A DNA stretch of 64,000 nucleotides from Costus lasius (lineage: Eukaryota; Streptophyta; Magnoliopsida; Zingiberales; Costaceae), in assembly GCA_027563935.2 (NCBI GenBank), contig CM050454.1, forward strand, positions 22,999,501 to 23,063,500, given 5' to 3'. The notes under the pieces are model-generated. The model was not told where the DNA came from. It saw only the letters and a program-made list of their open reading frames with translations, and did no database searches. The first letter of the stretch is position 1, and each line of letters starts with the position of its first letter. The translations under genes and the position numbers were made by a program. Of this stretch, positions 33,338 through 45,444 are shown piece by piece.

Positions 33338-34080
33338 AGAGGGAATGGGATTTTAGGGTGGAAGGGATTTTAGGTGGTAGCGATTTTGGGAGGCAGAGGA
33401 TTGTTGGACACGTGAAAGTCACATGTCCAACGATGCGAACCAATGTCCCTGCGACTAACCACTGCGAGCTGTGGTGGCGTCTCTGGCATCTGCGAGCAGT
33501 GTCATCTCCGGCATCTACAAGCCGTGTCGTCTCCTGCGTCTATGAGCTGTGTTGTCTCTGGCGTTGTCTCTGGCGTCTGCGAGCGGCAGCTGGGGCTAGC
33601 ATCGAGGAAGGGGAGAGGAGATCATGTGGCTGCTGCGAGCATTTGTGACTACCGTCAACTCCGGCATCTGTGAGCAGCATTGTCTTTGCGGCGTCTGTGA
33701 GCGGTGGCTGTGGCTAGTGTCGAGGAAGGGGAGGGGCGAAAGGGGGATGAGCGGCGTGCCAGAAAGGGGGACGAGCGGCATCGTCTCAGTTCGACAAAAG
33801 CTCACCCTGTTGCTTGTTTAGTTGGGTGGACGAGTGGCGCGTTAGAAAGGGGTAAGAAGATGTGGAGAGCATCGGCCCTAGGAGGACGAGCGGCGTGTAG
33901 TGAACGTGGCTAGCAGCGAGCGCATCCGTGGTGTGAATCTACCCGATTCGGGCAGATGTGAAACAATGGATTTTTCCCTCATCCGTCCACCCGAAAATCC
34001 TTAGAATCACATCCATCCTTTTGGGTAAACGAGGGATTTTGAGTTTATCCATCCTTTCCACCCTTCCATCCCTTCTAATA
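33338..34080. mobile_element. Candidate non-autonomous DNA transposon in C5 leader
   Basis: The ends are imperfect inverted repeats: TAGAGGGAATGG at the left and, reverse-complemented, TAGAAGGGATGG at the right, each followed by GGGTGG-type purine words. CTA flanks both ends and may be a 3-bp target duplication. The interior (33440-33800) is GC-rich with degenerate tandem units around CATCTGCGAGCAGTGTC. The matching leader region of C6 lacks this block. Superfamily not determined; no transposase seen. Confidence 0.4.
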
Positions 34081-35609
34081 AATAGGCCATAAAGGCACCA
34101 TCCTGGCAAACCCTTGATCCCCTTTAGGTTCGGCCAGCCCGAGACTCCTCCATAAGCCAGCTCGCAAATCCTGGGCTCCTCCTAGGATTTGGCCAACTCA
34201 TATCTCCTTCTGTTAGATAGCGCACAAACCCTAGGCTCCTCCTAGGGTTCGGCCAAACATCCTTGTGCTATCCTCTCCATGTGTCTCACAATCCTAGCTA
34301 GATGCACCACTTCCCTTGCTAGGTTTGCCACCCTTAAGGTGCACCAATTTGCTTGGATGTGTCATCATGCAAATATAGGTGTTGCTCTTCTCTATCTCAG
34401 CCCTTGAATGTATGAAGCACCCCTAAGAGCCTTCTCATTCATGACCAATAGAGAAAATAGCCCATTACTATGGTTAGGTGTGCTAACCATCTTGATCAAC
34501 CCATGAACTCTTAGATACTTCACAAGGCAACCCTAGTAAGCATCATGGGTTGGCTAGTCAAGTTGATCAGCCCCTTAGGATGCTCAACCTTCACCAACAG
34601 CCCATGAACCCATTGTTAGACTACAAGGTGACCCTAGAAGTCAACATGGTTCGGCTATTGATGTAAGTCAGCCCCTTAGGGTGAGACATCTTCATCATTA
34701 GCCCTTGAACCCTTGATGCATAGCTAGGAAACACTAAAAGGCCTCATGGTTCGGCTAAGGACAAAGGTTAGCCCCCTAACTTGGTTAGGTTGCACCATCA
34801 CCTTATCCAACCATCATCCCTTAAGTATACCATCTAGTAACCCTAGGAGCCACTCAAGGTTAGGTCAAAGAAGGGATGTACCACCTATAGGGTGAGGTGC
34901 ACCAACCCTAACCCTAGCCACCAAGCCCTTTGGATGTGCATCTAGGTAACCCCAGAAGCCACCCTAGGGTTCGGCTAGGTCATGGGTTGCGCACCATGAG
35001 AGATGCGCAAGGCAGAGAGAGAGAAACACCACGATGTCTTTAAAATCTTCAATTTAATTTACAATACAGAATTGAAATTCAAAATTGAAAGTCGGCACGC
35101 AGGCGTTACAATGATACATCACAAGCATGGAAATTACAGGGCTTGTCTAAGATCACAGGACGATGCATAAATCAACTAGTCATGTGATTCTACATGCTAT
35201 GAAAAATCAACAAGTAATCACTTTTAATTGTTCCTAAAACCCTTTCAATTAATATTCAGCGACTCTATATCATCCTTCTATATTGTTTCACCCCTCTCAG
35301 GAGACTACAAAGGGTAGCTACCCCTTTCAATCCTTACCCCATAGGGATTAGGACAATCACCCTGCCCCAATAATCTCCTATGGGTCTTGTGTCATGGGTC
35401 TATCCCATGTGTGCAAGGAGGAGTAAATTCTTGCACATAGGGTCTATCCTAGATGTGAAGAAAACGAAAACTAGAAGATGATTAAGAGGCAAAAATTAAT
35501 AGAAATTATTTTTCAATAGAAAAATCATGGTATAAAAATTTTCAAAAATCATTTTCATGTCATGGGGTATGCGCATGTAGAAAAGACAACTACGGGCCTC
35601 GTAAGATCG

Positions 35610-35620
35610 CTCTGATACCA
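35610..35620 (-). other. Primer binding site (tRNA-Met-i) of copia C5
   Basis: TGGTATCAGAG in sense, one base from the 5' LTR. Confidence 0.88.
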
Positions 35621-36238
35621 CAGTTGGGAATCCCTGGACCTTATAAAATCTTTAAATACAGCGAAAGCGAAGGTCTAAAAAAGAATTCCTTGAAACACCA
35701 GGATCCGTTGCAAGAGAAAACCGATGGATGTGAAGATTAGTACCTTGTCAAGCAATTTTAGGAGCAGTTGATGATATAGACGCACAAGTGTACATCCTCT
35801 GCAATCGCGCACACATGGTCTCCTCAAGTCCTCTCCAAACTCCACACTAGGTGGTAGCCCCGAGAGATTAGATCCATGCCTCTAGGATTTTCTCAACTTG
35901 CGCCAATCACCGAGATCTAGCACCAAGGAGAAATGGGAGTGTTGGCAACAAGGAGTGGGCAGCACTACCATTTGTCCCAACCTTGAAGCAAAAAATTCTT
36001 CTATTGTTATCACCTTCAAGACCCTCACTCCAAGGAGGAGAGGGGAGGCGACAACAAGAGATGAGAGAAAGAATTGGTGCAAAAATCTCCCAAGAGAGCC
36101 TCTCTATTAATAATAGATGAACCAGTTATTCTTGGAGATTTTTTTCCCTTGTGGGACTTTGTTTAGGCACCTATTTAAATTTCACATTTAAATATTTAAT
36201 TGAAAAATGTGCCTATGCATATTAATTAGCCAAGAGAA

Positions 36239-38503
36239 TGTTAGGGAATACCGGGTGTAATTTAAAATTATTGCAGTCCCAGGACGCAGCGAAAGAACCA
36301 TTACACCCGAAACATATTCCGGTCCCAAGGATCCATGCGAGAGAGAAGACACAAGGATGTGTTAGAGATGTACCTCTTTTGCTTGTCTAGTTGCCGAAGC
36401 TATGTTGAAGGCGCCCAAGTGTTCGCCCTCTACAAGTATCCACACGTCGACTCCTTGATCGTTGCTCCCTTCCACGCTTGGTGCTAGCCTCGGGAAGAGA
36501 ATCAAGCCTTAGGGTTCCTTCACTTTTTCTTGTGCCACCTCCAAGATGAAAACGCCAAGAAGAGATGAGGAGGAAGATGATGCCGCCAAGTTACTTCCTT
36601 CTTCTTCTTTGCTTGCGCCACCTTCAAGCAAGGTGCGCCTATGGCCAAGGAAGGGAGAGAGCTTGTGGCAAGGAGATGCCACCAAGCACTAAGAGTCCTT
36701 GCGCTAAGAAGAGAGGGAGAGGAAGAACTTGCGGCTCCAAGGAAGAAGATTGCGCCAATTCTATGTTGCTCTCGCCCCTTGCACTCCAAGTCTCTCCAAG
36801 AGATATGTTACTCCTCTAAAGATGTTGTTCACACGAATCAACCTTTTAGATCGGGCGGCAAGGGTCCTATTAATAGGACAAGGGGCGGCTAGGGGAATGG
36901 ATAGGATCATGCCAAGTGGGCAGCTAGGATAAAGGAGACTTGAGGTAAGGAAAGTCTCTAAGACTTTACCATAAATCTCATTCAACCTATCCTAATTTGC
37001 CCAATGGCCATATCCGCCCAAGACATGCCTTAGAGGCATGCATTCCATCTAAGGAGGAAGGGCTAGGCGCAACAAGCAAGAGGTATTCGGCTAGGGTAAG
37101 GGTTTGGGTGCATGTAGGGTTTATGAGGTAAGGAAAGTCTCCAAGACTTTACCATAAATCTCACCCTACTTGTCATATGCGCCCAAGCTCTTTCCAAAAG
37201 AGTTTTCAAGCCATATCAGCCCCAACCCTTACCATAGAGGCAAGGTTTCCTTCCAAGGAACAAAGGGGGAGGCGCCTAATGCTTCCTTATGAAGTAACAT
37301 GCGCCCACTTCACCCCATTATGCCCTTGGCGCCAATGGGGTGAAATTCTTCCCCATTATACCCTTATTTGCTTATACCTCTTCTTGACAATTAGTTATTG
37401 GGCCTCATTGGATAATGAGCTAGCCCAAACTTCATGGCATGGGTTGATTAAGCCTTTGGATCCAACCCAATGTAACCCTAATTCAAATGTAACTAATCTA
37501 GGTCAATTTCGGGTCAACCTGCCAAAAATGAAGTTTGGCTCCAATAACTTTCTTCCAACTCATCAGGCCCATTGGCGCTGATGAAATCTTCCAAATTGAT
37601 CCAAGTTATCCAATAACTTGATCATAAGGCTTCTGATTAAAGCAACGTCAAGAGTCTATTGCGTGTGACCCCGTAGGATCTATATGACGATGGCAATGAT
37701 GTAAACATCATAAGTAGTGAGGGGTATCTAGCAACACATCACTACTACCCATGTCATAGGACTTAAGTCATTATGGCAACAACTCCTAACAAGCAACGAG
37801 GATTCCCATTGCATTACAGATCCCTTTGCCTAAACTGATATCCTGCCATTGGATTAGTCTTAAGTTTTATCAATCTAATGCATTGGTCATGACTCAACAA
37901 GTGTGGCCACACATTCCTGTCATGCACCAATAAGGTGGGGCGCCCCGAGAGGATATCATGCTTCCAATAAGGAAGGGGCAAATCCTACTATTGGTCATCC
38001 ATGTCTCTACGTGATTTATGACATGCCCAATGACAGTCATTTTTGTCCCCCAATTACGGAGAGACGTAAGACTGTATCAAAGCATACCCATCATCAAATC
38101 TAGACATGAATACCTCAAGTCTAAGGATCAATGCAAACCTCTTGCATGTGAGATTGACTTGTTGACTAGACAAGTCAATCCTCACGGTGGATCACTCCAG
38201 TGCATCCAATGCACTTGTATGTCTGCGTTACTGTGCCTCGCACTTAACCACCCCATACACCAGTCTCACATGTACCAAAGCTGTCCCATATCTGCTAAGG
38301 TACCTTGTCTGGGGATTTCTTATGAGAATGGATCCAATCCAAACTCCTGGGACATTATACATGCAACTCAATACATCAACGCAGGTAGAGAAGTCTGCAT
38401 AATAACGACCATGCCTATATAAAGAGTAATAGATCTATCAAAGTACATTCAAACAATGTCTATCCATGTCCATACATTGGTCTTCAGGGCATATACACCA
38501 ACA
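36239..38503 (-). mobile_element. Solo LTR, family B copy 1
   Basis: 2265 bp, TGTTAGGGAATACC to TACACCAACA on the plus strand; sense start TGTTGGTGTATATGCCC. Flanked by GAGAA and GGGAA, a 4-of-5 match to a target duplication. No internal region or primer site follows, so it is a solo LTR left by recombination. It carries the conserved structured block (37696-37746) and a TATATAAA-type box near 38417-38424. No gene. Confidence 0.85.
37696..37746 (-). promoter_or_regulatory. Conserved structured LTR block (family B copy 1)
   Basis: Hairpin ATGATG-TAAA-CATCAT (37696-37711) next to an 8-bp stem AGTAGTGA/TCACTACT (37713-37720 with 37739-37746) closing the same 18-nt loop as family A. The second copy is at 61428-61478. 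Confidence 0.6.
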
Positions 38504-39615
38504 GGGAAAAATTCTCATGCCAATTAATAATTATATTTTATTCATGTGACTAAAGTGCCAAGTCCAAACTTACACTAAGACCCTTGTTTGACTTATTTTG
38601 ACAACATAGGTCAACAAAGGTCAAACATAGTCCACTAGAGGTCAACTAGTGGTCAAACATAAACTAAATAAAATATCATCTCCTCGGAAGAAATCTCAAA
38701 GCATTAGTCTCCCAAAACGATCCGAATCACACAAAGATTCGATTAGAGGCTAAACGATCAGTATGAGAACTCGAGTGTCTAGTTGTGTGACCCTAAAGGT
38801 TCTTCAGACATTGGTAGTGATAATATAAAAATCATCACAAGTGATGAGTGGCACCTGGCAGTACATCATTGCTACCCAAGTCATCAAAATAAATGTCACC
38901 ATTGACAACCTCTAAAACTACGACAAAGTGTAAGTACATAATTGTCCTTTCGTGAGACTAATGTCCAGATTGGGCAAGTGTATCACACTTGCTAATCTCA
39001 ATATTATGGCACGAATAAATCAGGTTCGCACCTGGGTTTGGCCATACACTTTCATTCATCCACATAGGGGCACCATGGACATCAAGCTTCCGGGCAAGGA
39101 AGAGGCAAATCCTCTCTTGGCACATTGAATCTCTCATATGGCTCATGATGCACCAAATGACAACCGTTATGACTTCCCTTTTATGGGGAAGCGTTAGGTT
39201 GTAACAAAGTGCCTCATTCACCATATAGAGATGCCAATGCCCTCAAGTCTAGGACAATCGTAACTCTGTCACTGTGATCTTCATCTTGTGACACCAAGAT
39301 GAGTCGTCATGGTGGGTCGGTTAAGTATATCACCCATGATATACCTATATGCCTGCGTTAGCAACTCGTGCTCAACCAGTGCATATACTAGTCTCAAGTG
39401 AATCATAGCTATCCCATATCCACCATGATTCTTGACCGGGGACAAAACTGAGATAAGATAAACCTCTATCTCTTAGGGACATCGTATATTCAATTGTACA
39501 TGTGCGCAGAGATACATATTTGCATAATAACGACCATGCCTGGATATCTCATCTATCAACTGGATGTGATACTCATATCCCATTGAACCATCCCAAAGGT
39601 CCTAGGACATAAACA

Positions 39616-39724
39616 TTAACACTCATATAGGTCGTGACATGCTCAATGACAACCGTTATGACTTTCCAACTACGGCGAGGTGTTAGGTTGTATTAAAGCA
39701 TGTCCATAATTATATAGAAAAGTC
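39616..39724 (-). repeat. Scrap of family C LTR between C5 and C6
   Basis: The reverse complement matches about 40115-40215 of the C6 LTR closely (core words CTACGGCGAGGTGTTAGG and AAAGCATGTCC). It is presumably part of an older family C LTR into which C6, and perhaps C5, inserted. Confidence 0.6.
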
Positions 39725-41504
39725 TGTTCGTGTTTATGCCCTTAGACCCGTTATTGGTCTATCTTGTTCTACTTGACATTGATATTTTATATATCATTAT
39801 GGCATTGTCGTTATTATGCTATGTTTACATCTGCGACTATGTACATGCATGATAATGTCCCTAGAGACAGATTGTTTCCGTGCTCAATCGGTGCGTCCCC
39901 TGTCAAGTACTTGAGTAAATAAGGGACAATCCTGGTACATGTGAGACTGGTATATGGGCTGGTTAGGCACAAGGTACTAATACAGTCATATGGTTATATC
40001 AGTGATGGATATATTGGACTGACCCGCTATAAGGCTCTAAATTGGTGTCATGAGTTAACCTTACAAGTTACAAGAGATGCATTGATCCCTTGACTTGAGA
40101 TCATTGACTCTTCTATATGATTAAGGACATGCTTTGATAAACCTAACACCTCGCCGTAGTTGGGCGGTCATAACGATTGTCATTGGGTATGTCATAACCC
40201 ATATGAGAAGATCATTAGATAGATATAGGATTTGCCCCTTCTTATGGGAAGCTTGATATCCACGGGGCCCCCCTATGGTTGCAAGACTGAAAGTGTATGT
40301 CCATACCCAGGTGAAAGCCTGGTTTAGTCATGACCATGAGATTGGGTGAAAACAAAGTGGTGACACACTTTGTCCAATTGGATATCAGTATGGCAAAGAG
40401 ACTGTAATGCATCGGTATCTTGTTGCGATGATGGGGATGTCGATGTTGATATCCATTCCGAAGACTTGGGTAGCAACGATGCATAGCTAGGTGCCACTCA
40501 CTCCTTGTGATGACCTGAGTTCATTACTGCCAACGTCAGATGAACCTACAGGGTCGCACAACTTGATTTTTGGGTTCTCATATTGATCGAGTAGCCTAAT
40601 GATCGAGTTATTGGATAACCCGAATCTATTTGGGACAATTCATCGGTGCCATTGTGCCTGATGAGATGGAAGGGATTTATGGAGCTAAACTTCATTTATG
40701 GGCCAAATAAGCCAAATAGGCCCAATGGGCTTAATGGGCCAAATGGGCTTAATGAAGTCTAGCATAGACTAATGGGCCATGAGGCACAATTCACTGTGAG
40801 GCCTAATGAGCCATGAACATAAGTCACCTAGGCCCAATAGTCATCATGAGAATTAAATTCTACATTTAATTCTGGGAATTAAATTCGGTATTTAATTCTA
40901 TAATTAATTATGAATTTAATTTTGAATTTAATTCTGAATTTGAAGAGTCACGCCATTAAGGGCCATAATGAGACTTTAATTCAGAGTTTAATTCTATATT
41001 TAATTCTGAATTTAATTCTGAGATTAATTTTTAATTTAATGCTTAATGTGAAGAGTCACCGTGATTTCCATAAAAGGGAGAAGAGAGGAGGAGATTTGGG
41101 ATGGATTTTCGAAATCTCCTCTCTTGGAAATTCGCAAGCTTGGAGCATGGCAATTTCTCCTTCCTCTCTTCTTGGCGCCTGCAAGGTTGGACCTTCGCAG
41201 TGTCTTCCATCATACCTCTCCTCTTGGTGCATCCTTCTTGTGGGCGGGGTAAGTTCCTAAGGAGAACTCCCAAAGGCGTGGATCTTCTTCCCGAGGCTAG
41301 CACCGGGCGTGGAAGAAGAGAACTTGAGCATCGGCTGTGTGCAAGACTACAAAGGGCGTTCACTTGGGTGCCTAACATCTCTTACTCAGCATGTCGATTC
41401 CCTTACATGACATGATCTTCTGGGTTTTTGGAACCGGCCTGTTTTGGGGATTGCTTCCACTATTTATGTCTGTAAAATTTTATAATCCCCAGGGTTTCCC
41501 AACA
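39725..41504 (+). repeat. 5' LTR of copia C6
   Basis: 1780 bp, TGTTCGTGTTTATGCCC to GGGTTTCCCAACA. TATA-like TTTATATAT at 39786-39794. Conserved block at 40470-40561. Internal low-complexity repeats: GGGCCAAATGGGCTTAAT units (40700-40760) and TTTAATTCTGAATTTAATTC units (40850-41040). Confidence 0.85.
39786..39794 (+). promoter_or_regulatory. TATA-like box of the C6 5' LTR
   Basis: TTTATATAT followed by CATTATGGCATTGTCGTTATTATG, a variant of the core next to the TATA box in families A and B. About 63 nt from the LTR start. Confidence 0.5.
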
Positions 41505-41505
41505 G

Positions 41506-41517
41506 TGGTATCAGAGC
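41506..41517 (+). other. Primer binding site (tRNA-Met-i) of copia C6
   Basis: TGGTATCAGAGC one base after the LTR, directly on the plus strand. Confidence 0.9.
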
Positions 41518-42835
41518 AACTTGCGAGACTCGAACGGTGTTTTATGCTTTGATTGTATTCTCACATGCCATTTGAAATTTTTGAAAAATTTGCATATGCT
41601 CATGGGTTTTTCTAAGTAGGAAAAACTGTAAGTTTTTTTTTCCTAACATCTATTCGATTTCTTTAATTTTTTCACTTTCTTCGCATCGTGGGATAAACCC
41701 GTATGTGAGAGAATTAATTTGTCCCCACGCATGTAGGATAGACCTACTGTGTGGGACTTGTCATGATTATGGGGCATAGTGATTGTCCTAATCTTGGAAG
41801 GTTAAGGATTGCAAGAGTAGGCGGCAAGCATGTTTGGAGCTTGCATGTTTTCTAAGAAACAAAGAAAATCCTAGATTTATGATGAGACGTTGAAGTTGAA
41901 AGACATGTTTTCTAAGAAACTAAAACTAAAGTTTTATTTTTTCATGAGCATATAGAAAAGCATGAGATAGATATCCTGATTATGCATCGTGTTGTGGTCA
42001 TAGTCAAGCCCCTTGTATGCCTATGATGTATTGTGTGTGAGGCCTGTGTGCCGCTTTTTCTTTTTGTTTTGTAAACGCATAAAAAAGGTTAGAGGCGCAT
42101 CCCTCATGGAGCTTGCATCTTGGCGCATCAACCATGATGGAGCATCTTGCTTGGTGGTGCAAGTAAGGGCTTGGCTGAACCCTAGGGTTTGTGAGCTATC
42201 CCTCTTGGCATAAGCATGATAGCGCATCATGCATGGTGGAGCCACCAAGGTCTTGGCCGAACCTTAGAGTTTGTGTGCTATGCCTTGGTGTGGAGGACCT
42301 TGGAGCCTCACTTGAAGACAAAGCTTAGTGGTGGCTAGGATAGGTCTTGTTGGGGCTTGTCACTTAGGTCAAGCATTGAACATCCTTTGGCATGTGATGG
42401 TTCAATGTGTTGATTAGGCTATGACCACATCGATTGTTTACTGCTTTCCATATTTGCTAAAGCATGCCGGGATGTGTTTTATCGTTTTGTTATCACTATA
42501 GGATTGCATGCCTGTAATGTTAGACAAAAGAAAAAACTAAGAGGATGAGACCTCAAAAACTCTCAAAAACAATATCAAGTCTGAAATGGCCTTTTGACGC
42601 GTAGCGCTCGTCAAACTACCGATCGATGGCGCTGTGCATTGTTTCCACCCTAGTGGATACACCCATCTATCTTTAGGAGGCTTAGGAGGCATGCGGTGAC
42701 AATATTTTCCCCCGTCCAGTTAAAATCCTAGACGCGCCTTAGCAAGAAATTTGTTGGCCCTAGGCATAATGGTCAGGATAGATTTGACTAATTTTTCATA
42801 TGTGGTGGCGACATGTTGGAACTCTAGAGGTGATG
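41518..42835 (+). other. Leader of copia C6
   Basis: 1.3 kb, matching the C5 leader in inverse orientation without the C5-specific block at 33338-34080. Hairpin TCCAC-CCTA-GTGGA at 42644-42657. No supported ORF. Confidence 0.72.
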
Positions 42836-44249
42836 TGATGCAGCGCAAATCCAGCAAACCCAGCATTTCAACAATCTACGTAGCAATCACGGTCGTGACA
42901 GCGATCACGGCCAGCCCATGCTTATCTCGGCCACGCTAAGCACAGCCGTGACAGGAAGCACGGCAAAGCCGTGATCTTCTCTGCCAATCTGGGAAGCTCA
43001 GGTGGCTGATGCACCATCTGCCCACCACGATCCGCACATCCACAGCTCCGATCATCACCGAACTTTGACAGCAAAAGCCCATCAACGGTGCGAACTCGTG
43101 GTCCAAAGGATCCGGCCATCGGACAGCCGGATCGCCGGAAACGAATGCCACTATGGCTGGAGATGTTGTTCCCTATTCCGCCCCATCCGCGGCACTGATC
43201 ATTGCCAAACTCCAGCCACAGGTTCGCCTTGTTGTCACGAACTCATAGCCAGAAGGAATTTCCCATCCGGCCGGTGGATCGCTAGAATCGGGAGATCCCC
43301 CGATTCCTAGAGCTCGCCGGATTCCATCCTATTCCCGGCCTGTCATGCCGCGATCGCACGCCAGAAGTTTCCTAGCCGCCAACGACCTCCACACGACGCT
43401 CCAGCCGGCGTATCACTGGCAATCGAGGCCAGAATAGCAACCGGCGGCGTGCAGGCCGCCCGCGTCTGCGTGAGAACGAGGAGATGAGGGAAATGCATCA
43501 ACGGCCCAGATTGATCGGCCTTTATCCAACGGCCAGATCAGTTCAGAGGCAACTAATGGCTGATATAGTTTCAACGAGATATGCTTCATTCGGACGAGTT
43601 TTTGGGTGATCCAGGTGTCGATCCCCACTTATCAGAACTAGATCTATCCATCCATGCCATCAAATCTCCGATCGGATGTCCAGATCAGAAGATATCATCA
43701 ATACTTAAACGGATGGCTCACATTCAATATGACCTGAAGCTTCTCAAACACACTTGGTTGCTGGAATATTTCCAGTCAAATGTACCTTGTTTTTCAGCTT
43801 TTTCAGAATAGTTGTTAGAACATTTGTTGTAACCACCCCTCTTGTGAGTGGTGTGGGTTTGCCCTACCTTAGCTTATAAAAGGGAGATAGGGCCTAGTGT
43901 TTTAGTTAGTTCACAAGCTTACAAGTCCGCAAGGGGCTGCGAGGGGTCTTGTAACTCCGGAGTAGTGGTCGGTGCCTCAACTCCGCGTAGTGTGTGGAAG
44001 TAGAGTGAGGTTGGTGGTGGCAAGGTGTACGATCCTTGGCCTCGATACCTCGACTTGTTCGATTGTATTGGTTAGTAGTTTCATTTGATTGCTATTTCAT
44101 AGTCGAATGCCTTGGTTTATCTATTTTGCCATCCGTTGCTCTTATACGTATCCGATGTCTTTGAGTCCGCGTGTTATCCAATCGTTTGCATGTCCTCCTA
44201 GAGTCGATCTAGGAGATTTCCTCGTCTCCTAGCTTGGGCTACACAATGA
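42836..44249 (+). mobile_element. Unassigned LTR-like sequence
   Basis: Starts TGATGCAGCGCAAATCC where homology to the C5 leader stops and runs to the gypsy 3 LTR start. It has a TATA box (TATAAAA, 43876-43881) preceded by a promoter-like region and followed by about 370 bp ending GGGCTACACA, the layout of a plus-strand LTR. I find no convincing target duplication (TGATG left, ATGAT right). The 42860-43460 part is GC-rich with CACGGC-AAA-GCCGTG-type palindromes. No gene is supported. Confidence 0.4.
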
Positions 44250-44993
44250 TGACACCAAAATTTATAGTAAATTTTGTGCCAATTGATGGGTATTTCTGTG
44301 TCATATTCATGCTCTTTTGCTCATTTTTATGCCTTATTTATCAAATATTGCGGAAACTACACCTTTTCTAGTTTTTGATCATTTTCAGGTAAAAAGGCAG
44401 GATTTTTAGGCGTTTTCAAGCAAAATCAGTGCATAGATGAATTCCCACTGACACGATATGCAAATGCACAGAAATGTCGAAATAACACAAAAATGTCGAA
44501 TCTCACAGGGAATAAGGCTGAGTACCAGAAAATTCAATTCTTGATATCTAAGCTGATCAAAACAGGGTTTTATGAACTTTGGAAGTATATTGCCATGTTG
44601 ATAATTTGAATTTATGATTGAGTTATTGAAATAAATATTATGATACTGTGAGAAATCAAGTATCAAATCGTTGGAGAACCTTAAGTAGAACCTGTGAAAA
44701 TTAAAGTATGAAAGTATTTAGTTTTCACTTCAAATAATTGACTTAGGATTTGGATGCACGAAAGTAATCTTTGAGTTCTTTGCCATTGATTTACTTATAT
44801 TTACATGAATAAATCCTGCATGAGAATGAGGATTGGTTCTTTGTAAATTGTCTGAGCAATGATATGATCCGAAAGGACACACTTATATATACAAGTAGGT
44901 AGACTAATTTAAGGTGTCGCAGCAAAAACTTATTTGGCTCACAGGGAATTGTCACCCCCTGATACTGCTCCAAAAACTTGTTGTCCCTAAACT
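44250..44993 (+). repeat. Start of a plus-strand Athila-like LTR (gypsy 3)
   Basis: TGACACCAAAATTTATAG and the following 200 bp (TCAAATATTGCGGAAACTAC, TTTCAGGTAAAAAGGCA, GGCGTTTTCAAGC) parallel the sense start of the gypsy 1 and gypsy 2 LTRs but are a different subfamily and on the opposite strand. Cut at 44993 by gypsy 2, so its remainder is probably beyond the right window edge. Confidence 0.65.
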
Positions 44994-45264
44994 TGTAGTG
45001 TCCGCAAGTGCATGGATACTCGAAGTAATAAAGAAAATATCGATTCCACAGAGACCTTCATTATCAAGTACTAAATAATTGATTTCTTACTATCTAGGCT
45101 AATCGAATTGGTGAAAAATAGCAATTGAAAACTAAAAACGGAATTATTAGAGAGAAAAGCTAGGACTAGGGTTTCGTTCACTTCAACTTTTATGACCAGA
45201 CATGATAAGGATTTCGTGAGTTCAATTTTATCATGATGAAGATGTAATTTACTTAATAAAAGAA

Positions 45265-45444
45265 TTGTTTCACTTTCATGCAAACAACTGAGCAGGGATT
45301 AATCATCGCTTTCGCGCAAGATTCATCCCAACGCTGAAGATAAATAAATCATCAAACAATGAACTCAAGGATCACTTCGTGCATCCGAATTCTTGGTTGA
45401 TAATCTCTAGTGGAACTCAATGATCACTTTCGTGCATCCGAGTT
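45265..45444 (-). promoter_or_regulatory. GAAA-tetraloop hairpin array in gypsy 2 LTR
   Basis: Counterparts of the gypsy 1 array. The stem of the third is GAATTC/GAGTTC in sense, a G-U pair where gypsy 1 has A-U, though its loop has lost one base. The fourth keeps AACTC/GAGTT and the CAC-GAAA-GTG apex. The first keeps TTGTTT/AAACAA but its apex is mutated. Confidence 0.65.

Larger units (their letters stand above)
32384..35609 (-). other. Long 5' leader of copia C5
   Basis: 3.2 kb between gag start and primer site. Contents from gag outward: two hairpins (32552-32573 and 32897-32912), a 22-C homopolymer (32607-32628), a candidate DNA transposon (33338-34080), then diverged repeats of about 100-130 bp built on GGTTCGGC and AACCCTAG words (34100-34990), then AT-richer sequence to the PBS. 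No supported ORF; the GC-rich plus-strand ORFs at 33350-33910 look like repeat translations. Confidence 0.7.
35622..39615 (-). repeat. 5' LTR of copia C5, split by a family B solo LTR
   Basis: The U5 end starts AGTTGGGAATCCC (TG mutated to AG when compared with C6), and the sense start is at 39615 (TGTTTATGTCCTAGG). Removing the nested solo LTR (36239-38503) leaves about 1.72 kb, close to the 1.78 kb of the C6 LTR, to which it is homologous in inverted orientation. Contains a family C version of the conserved block at 38782-38877. The 3' LTR of C5 is outside the window. Confidence 0.82.
39725..42835 (+). mobile_element. Copia element C6, 5' LTR and leader only
   Basis: Plus-strand copia of the same family as C5: 5' LTR 39725-41504, PBS 41506-41517, then a leader collinear with the C5 leader (for example the GCATTGTTTCC and GTCAAACTA stretches). 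The match to C5 ends near 42835, before gag, where unrelated LTR-like DNA begins. The rest is not in the window. Confidence 0.8.

Noticed and set aside
33350..33910. GC-rich plus-strand ORFs of 65-101 aa as a possible host gene
   Set aside because: Overlapping frames translate a degenerate tandem repeat; no domain and no consistent start or splice signals.
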